NCBI GenBank assembly: GCA_024402475.1
Contig: JAKSTQ010000007.1
Span: 31,142 to 95,141 of the forward strand
Reading direction: 5' to 3'
Length of the DNA stretch: 64,000 bases
From: Treponema sp.
GTDB taxonomy: Bacteria; Spirochaetota; Spirochaetia; Treponematales; Treponemataceae
The position numbers and the translations under genes were made by a program. The notes beneath the pieces were generated by a model. It was given only the letters and a program-made list of their open reading frames with translations. It did no database searches and was not told the origin of the DNA. This document shows positions 26,673-33,304 of the stretch, in pieces (position 1 is the stretch's first letter; the number at the start of each line of letters is the position of its first letter).

Positions 26673-27491
26673 ATGAGCAAAAACATTGATCCAAGATATT
26701 CACATGATGATATCGAACCAATCAAAAATTATCCTGCTTACATTTTCAGATGCTTCCGCAAACTCTTGTGTTTTCTTTACTTTGGAGTTGGAACACTGAT
26801 CATCATTTTTGTGCTGTTTCCGATTCTGCATCTGTTCTTCTGGACAAAGAAGTCATTCCGCAAACATGGTCATTGTATGATCTCTGCAATTCTCCAGCAC
26901 TTTTTGTGGCTGATGAAATTACTTCATGTATCAAAGATTGAAATTTCAAAAGAAGACAAGCAGACTTTACGTAACCTTAAATCAACAGTTATTATTGCAA
27001 ACCATCCATCTATGCTGGACGTTCTTCACATATTCTCTTTTGTTAGAAATGCTGACTGTATCGTTAAAGCTGACCTTAAGAAATCTCTTGTTTCTGGAAT
27101 TGTCCGCCGCCTTTACATTACCAATGACAATGACTTTGATGTGATGGTTGCTAAATGTAAAGAATGCATGGAAGACGGAAGCAATCTTATTATCTTTCCT
27201 GAAGGAACAAGAACTCCACGCCACGGAACAAATCCTTACAAAAAAGGTGCTGCCCGTATCGCACTTGGAACCGGCTTTAATGTTCAGCCTGTACACATCG
27301 GCGGAAACGATAAATATGGTCTTGGAAAACATGACAATCTATTGTGCATGAATCACAGCGGTCCTTACATTTATAAGTTCAAGGTTTTGCCACAAATTAC
27401 AATGGATAAATACAAGGATTTGAATCCGACCATTGCTGCCAAACATCTTACAGAAGATATGAAAGAAATCCTTGAATCTGTTCAGGAATAG
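26673..27491 (+). CDS. PlsC-like 1-acylglycerol-3-phosphate acyltransferase
   Basis: 272 residues. A membrane segment at about 25-55 precedes the PlsC domain: NHPSMLD (the HxxxxD catalytic motif, about 108-114) and FPEGTRTPRHG (about 173-183). It starts two bases after the previous stop, so the three rightward APE-associated genes form one transcript that ends in the terminator at 27523-27562. It may acylate a lipid acceptor for the polyene or be the housekeeping phospholipid enzyme. Confidence 0.8.
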   Translation: MSKNIDPRYSHDDIEPIKNYPAYIFRCFRKLLCFLYFGVGTLIIIFVLFPILHLFFWTKKSFRKHGHCMISAILQHFLWLMKLLHVSKIEISKEDKQTLRNLKSTVIIANHPSMLDVLHIFSFVRNADCIVKADLKKSLVSGIVRRLYITNDNDFDVMVAKCKECMEDGSNLIIFPEGTRTPRHGTNPYKKGAARIALGTGFNVQPVHIGGNDKYGLGKHDNLLCMNHSGPYIYKFKVLPQITMDKYKDLNPTIAAKHLTEDMKEILESVQE

Positions 27492-27522
27492 AATCTGAAT
27501 AATTCAATTATTTTATAAAGAC

Positions 27523-27562
27523 AAAAAAAAGAGTGAACCGTTTGCAGTTCACTCTTTTTTTT
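27523..27562. terminator. Bidirectional intrinsic terminator
   Basis: AAGAGTGAAC and GTTCACTCTT form a stem with an 8-base loop, flanked by A-run and T-run so that both strands have a U-tract. It serves the PlsC-like gene and the convergent yhbY. Confidence 0.92.
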
Positions 27563-27852
27563 TACTTGTCGTCTTCTTTTTTCTCTTTTGGCTCACGGAA
27601 TAAAATTGCAATGTTTCCGATGATACGAACCAGAGTTGCATCTGTTGCCTGACAGATTTCGTCTGTAAGTTCCTGCTTCTGATCTTTATATTCAAGGAAC
27701 TTAACTTTAATCAGAGCATGTGCTTCTAAAGATTCATCGACCTTTCCGATAACACCGTCTGTAACTCCTGCCTGTCCGATAATAACAACAGGATTAAGGG
27801 CCTGTGCCTGAGCGCTTAATTCTTTGCGCATACTGCTTGTTAATTCAATCAT
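27562..27852 (-). CDS. yhbY: YhbY-family CRM-domain RNA-binding protein
   Basis: 96 residues from the ATG at 27852 (MIELTSSMRKEL). A longer upstream reading frame exists but overlaps queH and lacks family similarity, so it was rejected. The CRM fold motif GQAGVTDGVIGKVDESLEAHALIKVKFLE and VRIIGNIAILFRE are complete. YhbY binds the assembling large ribosomal subunit. It is divergent from queH with only 24 bases between the starts. Confidence 0.92.
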   Translation of the reverse strand: MIELTSSMRKELSAQAQALNPVVIIGQAGVTDGVIGKVDESLEAHALIKVKFLEYKDQKQELTDEICQATDATLVRIIGNIAILFREPKEKKEDDK

Positions 27853-27876
27853 AATATCGTATTTTATATTAAAACT

Positions 27877-28512
27877 ATGAATAAAATCAATTACAACAGA
27901 ATCATGGAAAAAATACTTTCTTCTCTCAATCCAGCCGGTCCAAAACCAAAGCTGCTTCTCCATGCCTGCTGTGCTCCATGCTCTTCTCACTGCCTGGAAC
28001 TTTTATTCAAATACTTTGACATTACGATTTATTACTATAATCCAAACATTCACCCTGATACAGAATACAAACGCCGCCTGCAGGAATTAATTGATTTTCT
28101 TCCAAGATTTGATGCTGCCAGAAATGTTAAACTTGTTCAGGCCGATTATAATCCCCAGGAATATTTTTCCGCTGTGAATACTCAGAATGAACCGGAACTT
28201 ATAACACAAAAAGAAAAAGGCGAACGCTGCCGAAGATGTTATTCCCTGCGCATGACAAAAAGTTATGAGTACGCAAAAGAAAACGGATTTGACTGGTTCA
28301 CCACAACTTTATCAATCAGCCGTCATAAAGATTCTGAAAAAATCAATCTGATCGGTAAAGAACTTGAATGCAAAGATGGTCCTGCATATCTTTATGCTGA
28401 TTTCAAAAAAAACGGCGGATATGACCGCAGCCTGGAATTATCAGAAGAATACAATCTTTACCGCCAGGATTACTGCGGCTGTGTTTTTTCCAGAGATAAT
28501 TCAAACATCTGA
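27877..28512 (+). CDS. queH: Epoxyqueuosine reductase QueH
   Basis: 211 residues, DUF208/QueH family. It carries out the last step of queuosine synthesis in tRNA, reducing epoxyqueuosine, as an alternative to QueG. LLLHACCAPCSSHC (C31, C32, C35), CRRCYSLRM and the C-terminal YCGCVFS supply the conserved cysteines for the Fe-S and nearby metal site. An alternative start is the Met at 27904. No clear ribosome binding site is seen. Confidence 0.9.
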   Translation: MNKINYNRIMEKILSSLNPAGPKPKLLLHACCAPCSSHCLELLFKYFDITIYYYNPNIHPDTEYKRRLQELIDFLPRFDAARNVKLVQADYNPQEYFSAVNTQNEPELITQKEKGERCRRCYSLRMTKSYEYAKENGFDWFTTTLSISRHKDSEKINLIGKELECKDGPAYLYADFKKNGGYDRSLELSEEYNLYRQDYCGCVFSRDNSNI

Positions 28513-28560
28513 TTTGTGCCTTAAATTAAACTAATCTCATTTTTTACCGATAATAAACCT

Positions 28561-29922
28561 ATGAACCCTATTATCGAAAAAGCAAGAAATATCCGTGATG
28601 TAATCCGTTATATCAAAAAATTTGAAGGCGCAACTACTGTAATTTATCTTGATGATGAAATCATTAATTCTTCATTACTGCCGTCTCACATCAGAGATAT
28701 CCGTTTAATTCATGATGCAGGATTGAAAGTAATCATTGTTCCTGGTGCCCGCAAAAGAATTAACGAAATTTTGAGCCAGTCTAAAATTGACTGGAAGATT
28801 CACAACGGATGCAGAATCACTGGTCCTCAGGCTATTCCATTAATTAAAATGGCAGCCTTTGACGTTTCAAATACAATCATGACTGCTCTTGCCGGAGAAA
28901 ACATTTCTGCCGTAATCGGTAACTGGGTCAAAGCAAGAGGAAAAGGCGTTCTTGATGGAATTGATTATGCTGATTCCGGGGAAATTGAAAGCTTTAGAAT
29001 AGAAGCAATTACAAACTGTCTTAATGACGGATTGATTCCTATTTTGCCTTGTATCGGATGGACTGCTACCGGTAAACCATACAATATCAGTTCTTTGCAG
29101 CTGGCTAATGAAATTGCAATCAGTTTAAGAGCCGACAAACTGTTCTATATTCTTCCTGACACTCAGTTTAATCCTGAAGAATATAATATTCCTGCAAATA
29201 TCAATCTCAGTCCGGAATTTAACATGCCGGGAATTAATCTTGATGAACTGCATGAATTCATTGAATCAAACAAAATCAATTCTACAGAAATTGAAGAAAC
29301 AGACAAAAATACTCTTCCTAAAAAGCAGAAAATGATTAACCTTATGTCACTTGCTGAACAGGCATGCCAGAAAGGTGTAAGCCGCGTTCATATCCTTAAC
29401 GGAAATATTGACGGTATTATTCCATGTGAAATTTTCTCTGGAATCGGTTCAGGAACCATGATTTATAACAACGACTACGGTGGATTCCGTCCAATGAAAT
29501 TAAAGGACATTTCTGCAGTTCTTTCACTGATGGATCCGTTTGTAAGCCAGGGAATGCTTTTACCAAGAACAAAACAGCAGCTGGCAGAAACCATTGACGA
29601 TTTTATGGTTTATGAAGTTGACGGAGGAATTCATGCATGTGCTGCCCTTCACCTTTATGATAACGGCCAGCAGGCAGAAATTGCATGTGTTGCCGTAAAC
29701 GAATCTTACAGCAAACTTGGAATCGGTAACAAACTTATTCATTATCTTTTGAACAAAGCAAAAGAACAGAAAATCCCAACAGTATTTGTTTTAACAACTC
29801 AAACTGCAGACTGGTTTGAAAAACTTGGTTTTAAGCCGGATAATGTTTCAAGCCTCCCAGAAAAAAGAAAAGCTAAATGGACTCCTGAACGGAATTCAAA
29901 AGTATTGCGAATTAAGTTTTAA
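28561..29922 (+). CDS. argA: N-acetylglutamate synthase (amino-acid kinase + GNAT)
   Basis: 453 residues, the length of classical ArgA. Residues about 20-290 are an amino-acid-kinase fold (VIVPGARKRINEILSQ, then IPILPCIGWTATGKPYNISS) that binds arginine in the family; residues about 305-450 are a GNAT acetyltransferase (VNESYSKLGIGNKLIHYLL gives the acetyl-CoA loop). It acetylates glutamate to start arginine synthesis. It is followed by an intrinsic terminator. Confidence 0.9.
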   Translation: MNPIIEKARNIRDVIRYIKKFEGATTVIYLDDEIINSSLLPSHIRDIRLIHDAGLKVIIVPGARKRINEILSQSKIDWKIHNGCRITGPQAIPLIKMAAFDVSNTIMTALAGENISAVIGNWVKARGKGVLDGIDYADSGEIESFRIEAITNCLNDGLIPILPCIGWTATGKPYNISSLQLANEIAISLRADKLFYILPDTQFNPEEYNIPANINLSPEFNMPGINLDELHEFIESNKINSTEIEETDKNTLPKKQKMINLMSLAEQACQKGVSRVHILNGNIDGIIPCEIFSGIGSGTMIYNNDYGGFRPMKLKDISAVLSLMDPFVSQGMLLPRTKQQLAETIDDFMVYEVDGGIHACAALHLYDNGQQAEIACVAVNESYSKLGIGNKLIHYLLNKAKEQKIPTVFVLTTQTADWFEKLGFKPDNVSSLPEKRKAKWTPERNSKVLRIKF

Positions 29923-29936
29923 GTCTTTTAACCAGG

Positions 29937-29962
29937 CCCGGATGTTTTATCCGGGTTTTTTT
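29937..29962 (+). terminator. Intrinsic terminator after argA
   Basis: CCCGGAT / ATCCGGG around GTTTT, then seven T. Confidence 0.9.
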
Positions 29963-30290
29963 ATGGAATAATTTCCTGATTCAAAATGCCAGTATAGTTT
30001 ACAACTTTAATATTTCCAGACTACAAATACTTTGAGAAATTTCCTTTATGAACTTTTAATTACCTGATTATCCGTAAAATTTTCCAGAACATTTTCTCTT
30101 GAAAATGATTAATTCTAACTATAAAGCATTTCACATCAGAATCATTTAACTAAGGTTGAAATGAATGAATTAAAACAAAAACCAGCGAATTATATTAAAA
30201 GCTTAAATATTATCACAGACATTAAAAATAATATGAAAATCATATAAAAATTCAGAAAACAAAATCTCTTGCCTAAATTAAATTCTTAAA

Positions 30291-30485
30291 CTAAATGTTT
30301 TCAAATTTTCTGTGCAATTTACTTGTTAAGCTATTTAATCTGTAAATACTTTGATAGATTTTTTGCAGAATAATTTTTATACCCTGAACATCTACAGGTC
30401 TCTCAGCTATATGCAGCAATGCCAGCCAGAAGTTTTGACAGTCACTTTCTGACTGGTAATATTTTTGGATTTCTTTACTGGACAT
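30291..30485 (-). CDS. Possible small or remnant gene, unrecognised
   Basis: 64 residues from ATG at 30485, starting MSSKEIQKYYQS and rich in Leu/Ile/Lys; probably helical. A strong AAAGGAG lies about 25 bases upstream of the ATG, which would suit a start at an in-frame ATT six codons earlier better, and the operator-like palindrome 30553-30568 is upstream of that. It could be the tail of a decayed regulator. No family is recognised. Confidence 0.25.
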   Translation of the reverse strand: MSSKEIQKYYQSESDCQNFWLALLHIAERPVDVQGIKIILQKIYQSIYRLNSLTSKLHRKFENI

Positions 30486-30552
30486 GAAGAAATATTCCTG
30501 AATTAGTTCAACTCCTTTTTAACTACCATTAGTTTGTTTTTAAAATTAAAAT

Positions 30553-30568
30553 ACTAACGATAGTTAGT
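30553..30568 (-). promoter_or_regulatory. TetR-type operator-like palindrome, copy 1
   Basis: Leftward strand reads ACTAACTATCGTTAGT. It matches the copy at 31270-31285 at 14 of 16 positions. A third, degenerate AACTA-N4-TAGTT lies at 30521-30534. Confidence 0.45.
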
Positions 30569-30638
30569 TCATACATATATTTTGATTTTCAAGTTTTTCT
30601 GAAATTCTCAAGAAATTCAGAATTAAATTATCGCTGAG

Positions 30639-30654
30639 TGTTTCACGTGAAACA
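30639..30654. promoter_or_regulatory. parS site 1
   Basis: TGTTTCACGTGAAACA, a perfect 16-base palindrome and the canonical ParB/Spo0J binding site. Confidence 0.92.
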
Positions 30655-30695
30655 TTTGAAAAGATTTCAAGACCGATATAAGTCCTGACCAAATT

Positions 30696-30711
30696 TGTTT
30701 CACGTGAAACA
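30696..30711. promoter_or_regulatory. parS site 2
   Basis: Identical 16-base palindrome to site 1. Confidence 0.92.
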
Positions 30712-30758
30712 GTGAAAGCTGAACTTAATCAAATACATATCACATCTAAGATCACAAA

Positions 30759-30774
30759 TGTTTCACGTGAAACA
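30759..30774. promoter_or_regulatory. parS site 3
   Basis: Identical 16-base palindrome to site 1. Confidence 0.92.
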
Positions 30775-30854
30775 CTATCAGATTTTCATGCTTCACTCAT
30801 TCCTAAATACAACTAATATCATTACCAAGATTTCTTGGCAAATTGGAAATGAAA

Positions 30855-30870
30855 TGTTTCACGTGAAACA
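30855..30870. promoter_or_regulatory. parS site 4
   Basis: Identical 16-base palindrome to site 1. Confidence 0.92.
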
Positions 30871-30954
30871 ATTGGAATATTTTCCAGCTGATTTCCTAAA
30901 AAAATCTTTTGCTGAAATTTCTTATCAAGTCGTAATACTCAAATTTTTGGAAAG

Positions 30955-30970
30955 TGTTTCACGTGAAACA
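30955..30970. promoter_or_regulatory. parS site 5
   Basis: Identical 16-base palindrome to site 1, 14 bases from the first DnaA box. Confidence 0.92.
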
Positions 30971-30983
30971 TTAACAAGATAAG

Positions 30984-31063
30984 TTATCCACATTTTAAAC
31001 AGATTCTCCACAGGACGAACAAGTTATCCACAACTTGTGGAAAACTTGTTTAAATTGTGGAAA
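30984..31063. other. DnaA-box cluster, candidate origin element
   Basis: Two perfect TTATCCACA boxes (30984-30992 and 31024-31032), a near box TTCTCCACA (31005-31013) and two inverted TTTCCACAA boxes (31035-31043, 31055-31063) lie in 80 bases between parS sites 5 and 6. The flanks are AT-rich. This density is typical of an oriC. Confidence 0.7.
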
Positions 31064-31083
31064 GTTCTTTGGGTATGAAAAAG

Positions 31084-31099
31084 TGTTTCACGTGAAACA
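31084..31099. promoter_or_regulatory. parS site 6
   Basis: Identical 16-base palindrome to site 1, just right of the DnaA-box cluster. Confidence 0.92.
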
Positions 31100-31105
31100 T
31101 TTATG

Positions 31106-31182
31106 GACAAAAAAAACCGGGGTTAAAGCCCCGGTGCCTGATGAATCGTTTCTAGTATATCAGCTTTCCCCTTCTGATATGC
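31106..31182 (-). ncRNA. Candidate small structured RNA
   Basis: Reading leftward, a predicted start near 31182 is followed by a hairpin (ATATCAG / CTGATAT) with the purine-rich loop AAGGGGAAAG, a single-stranded linker, and an intrinsic terminator. The product would be about 75 nt. It contains no open reading frame with a start codon. The loop resembles a Shine-Dalgarno sequence. No known RNA family is recognised. Confidence 0.5.
31109..31135 (-). terminator. Intrinsic terminator of the candidate small RNA
   Basis: Leftward: ACCGGGG, CTTTAA loop, CCCCGGT, then eight U. No protein gene upstream on that strand needs it. Confidence 0.85.
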
Positions 31183-31188
31183 TAAGGT

Positions 31189-31217
31189 AGTATACTATAG
31201 TAAGTTGAATTTGTCAT
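31189..31217 (-). promoter_or_regulatory. Promoter of the candidate small RNA
   Basis: Leftward: ATGACA, 17-base spacer, TATACT; each hexamer is one base from the sigma-70 consensus. Confidence 0.5.
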
Positions 31218-31268
31218 CAAATATTTTTGAAAATTTCAAAACTTTTTGATTATTTTGTTTTATTATAA

Positions 31269-31286
31269 AACTAACGAACGTTAGTT
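31269..31286. promoter_or_regulatory. TetR-type operator-like palindrome, copy 2
   Basis: AACTAACG-AA-CGTTAGTT, perfect 8-base arms. A leftward TATAAT abuts it at 31262-31267, so a bound repressor would cover a promoter. No cognate regulator gene is visible. Confidence 0.5.
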
Positions 31287-31492
31287 ATTTAATCTTCTTA
31301 ACCTTAACATTTAAACATAATTTCTGCAAGTAATTTTGCTGTCATATTTAAATTATTTTTACTCAGTGTTTCAGTGGATGAAACAGTCACTTATATATAA
31401 AGCGAAAGTTATAAATTTCGTAACCGTCAATTCTCATGTATTTTCCCAAAATAAATCTTTGATCTAAACTTCTACACAAGGTGGAAAAAATT

Positions 31493-31656
31493 ATGAGACC
31501 AAATTACAGTCGTGAAGAACGTCAGGAAAATCACGGACAGTATTCGCTCCAGAATACGACATTAAACCAAATACCTTGTCTATATGGGTGACTAAATACA
31601 AATCTGCTAAAAGCTTTACTCCTACTCGAAAAGATGAACGCACGTCTGAATATTGA
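31493..31656 (+). pseudogene. Frameshifted IS3-type transposase (OrfA/HTH) remnant
   Basis: A well-placed AAGGTGG precedes ATG and the segment NYSREERQE. Near 31545 the frame must shift by one base to continue as APEYDIKPNTLSIWVTKYKS, the helix-turn-helix core of IS3-like OrfA proteins, ending at TGA 31654-31656. The first frame stops at 31589. The rest of the element is missing and no terminal repeats are seen. Confidence 0.6.
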
Positions 31657-31797
31657 AATTACGCCTTATAAGATTCGTGGTGAATGGATTTAATTTGCGG
31701 ATACATTTATTGGATAATTCTATTTATGCTTAAAGCATAACTTTATAGAAATTTTCTTATTAAAAAATATAATAAATTAATATAGTAGGAGGCAGAA

Positions 31798-33198
31798 ATG
31801 AAAAACATTGATTGGAAAAAGGAAATTCCACAGGGAGCTTTTATTTCGAAAGCTCCAACATATAAGGTTGGTGAATATTTTAATTTTTTCAAAAAAGATG
31901 CTGCCTGTGGAATGAATTACTACTTTTTTGATCCAACTGAAAACGGATTTGAAAAAGGGAAATCCTATCCTGTACTAATCTTTCTTCACGGCTACACAAA
32001 CGCATTGGAAGGTGATGTTTGCATCAATTATGCTGGTTCGGAATTCTTTGCGACTGAAAAATATCAGAAGGCTTTAGGTGGCGCTTATATTCTTGTTCCT
32101 CTTGCTAATGAAAAGCGAAATGAAAAAGGTGAAGTTGTAGATTCCTGGAGTGAAGATTACCAGATTCCTCTTTACAATCTTATTTGTGATTTTATAAAGT
32201 CTCACGCTGATGCAAATGGTGGGGTAAGTAAAAAGCTTCTTTGGGGAAATTCTGCTGGTGCTTCTATGGTTTATTTAATGGGCCAGAAGTATCCTGATTT
32301 CTTCAATATTCTTATTCCAGTTGGCTCTGATGATATTCCTTCGGATTCTGTGATTGACCAGTGGGATGAAAATAATGTTCACCTGTTTTTAGCAATGGGC
32401 AAACGGGATGAGTTTAATGATTATGAAGGTGCTGTTGTTCCCCGGCTTCCTCGTCTTGAAAAAATGAAGAACAGTTTTATTTTTACTCCAGACTGGGTTT
32501 ATAACGGCGACAAGGGTATTGCTTCAATCAACTTTGGAACAGAAATGGGGCAGCACTGTCTTGTAAATCCAATGCATTGTAACTTAATGTTTGATGACGG
32601 CACCTGCATGGATAATCGGCTTCCACGAGGGCTTACAGACTGGATCAGTTATGCTCTTACAGATCATCCTTACATAGAAAAAACTCCTGTTCTGGAAACT
32701 GAACGACTTATTTTGCGTCCAATAAAATTTACAGATTTGGAAGCAATTTACAAATGGTGTGGTGATGAAAAAACTGCAAAGTTCATGCTTTATTCAAAAT
32801 ATAAAAGTACGGCAGACGGTGTAGACTGGGTAAACTCTATATATACAAATGCTGATGATTTGGATTATGGGTTTGTCTGGAAAGAAACCGGTGAATTGAT
32901 CGGAAGCGGTGGAATTTATCATTCACATCATCCGGATACTGATGCTTGGAGTATTGGTTATAGTATCCGAAGTGATATGTGGGGAAAAGGAATTACTACT
33001 GAAGCCATGAAAAAAATTCTTGAATATGCCAGCAGTTCAAGAGATGTAAAAGAAATTATTGGAACCTTTGCTGTAGACAACATTGGTAGCCGAAGAGTTA
33101 TGGAAAAACTTGGTATGACCTACCTTGAAGACACCGAATATACAAAGTGGGATGGTTCTGCAACTTTTAAAGCACAGACTTTTCATAGGATTTTTTAA
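31798..33198 (+). CDS. Fusion of alpha/beta-hydrolase and GNAT acetyltransferase
   Basis: 466 residues. Residues about 1-290 are an alpha/beta-hydrolase: LIFLHGYTN (oxyanion region, about 60) and the nucleophile elbow GNSAGA (about 153-158), with AMGKRDEF and a late GQHCLVNP His segment completing a triad. Residues about 300-466 are a RimJ/RimL-like GNAT domain (LETERLILRPIKFTDLE, then GYSIRSDMWGKGITTEA). The strong AGGAGG ribosome binding site and uninterrupted frame show a real fusion. Function is unknown; acyl removal coupled to acetyl transfer, as in antibiotic or sugar modification, is only a guess. Confidence 0.75.
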   Translation: MKNIDWKKEIPQGAFISKAPTYKVGEYFNFFKKDAACGMNYYFFDPTENGFEKGKSYPVLIFLHGYTNALEGDVCINYAGSEFFATEKYQKALGGAYILVPLANEKRNEKGEVVDSWSEDYQIPLYNLICDFIKSHADANGGVSKKLLWGNSAGASMVYLMGQKYPDFFNILIPVGSDDIPSDSVIDQWDENNVHLFLAMGKRDEFNDYEGAVVPRLPRLEKMKNSFIFTPDWVYNGDKGIASINFGTEMGQHCLVNPMHCNLMFDDGTCMDNRLPRGLTDWISYALTDHPYIEKTPVLETERLILRPIKFTDLEAIYKWCGDEKTAKFMLYSKYKSTADGVDWVNSIYTNADDLDYGFVWKETGELIGSGGIYHSHHPDTDAWSIGYSIRSDMWGKGITTEAMKKILEYASSSRDVKEIIGTFAVDNIGSRRVMEKLGMTYLEDTEYTKWDGSATFKAQTFHRIF

Positions 33199-33242
33199 AG
33201 ACAAAGGTTAAAACAAATATAATAAGTATGTGTAGGCTAAAC

Positions 33243-33276
33243 AAAAAAAATCGGCTGCACATTCATACAGCCGATT
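33243..33276 (-). terminator. Intrinsic terminator after gyrA
   Basis: Leftward: AATCGGCTG / CAGCCGATT with a 10-base loop, then eight T. Confidence 0.9.
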
Positions 33277-33304
33277 AAGTTTCAAAATTGAAAGAACAGT
33301 TTAA

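Larger units (their letters stand above)
29963..31797. other. 1.8-kb intergenic region near the replication origin
   Basis: Very AT-rich and without a convincing full-length gene. It holds six parS sites, a DnaA-box cluster, a candidate small RNA, two operator-like palindromes, a broken transposase and one possible 64-residue frame (30291-30485), each listed separately. A 28-codon frame at 30161-30247 has no support. 29963-30290 shows nothing else recognisable. Confidence 0.8.

Noticed and set aside
27853..27990. N-terminal extension of YhbY
   Set aside because: It overlaps the divergent queH start and has no similarity to the CRM domain; the ATG at 27852 fits.
30161..30247. 28-codon frame starting MNELKQKP
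   Set aside because: No good ribosome binding site, low complexity, no recognisable family.
30758..30982. 74-codon rightward frame beginning MFHVKH
   Set aside because: It is made largely of two parS palindromes and a DnaA-box edge; the peptide reflects the TTTCACGTGAAA sequence, not a gene.
30639..31099. Regularly recurring 16-base repeats as a CRISPR array
   Set aside because: Repeats are short perfect palindromes at irregular spacing (57-129 bases) with no cas genes; they match parS.
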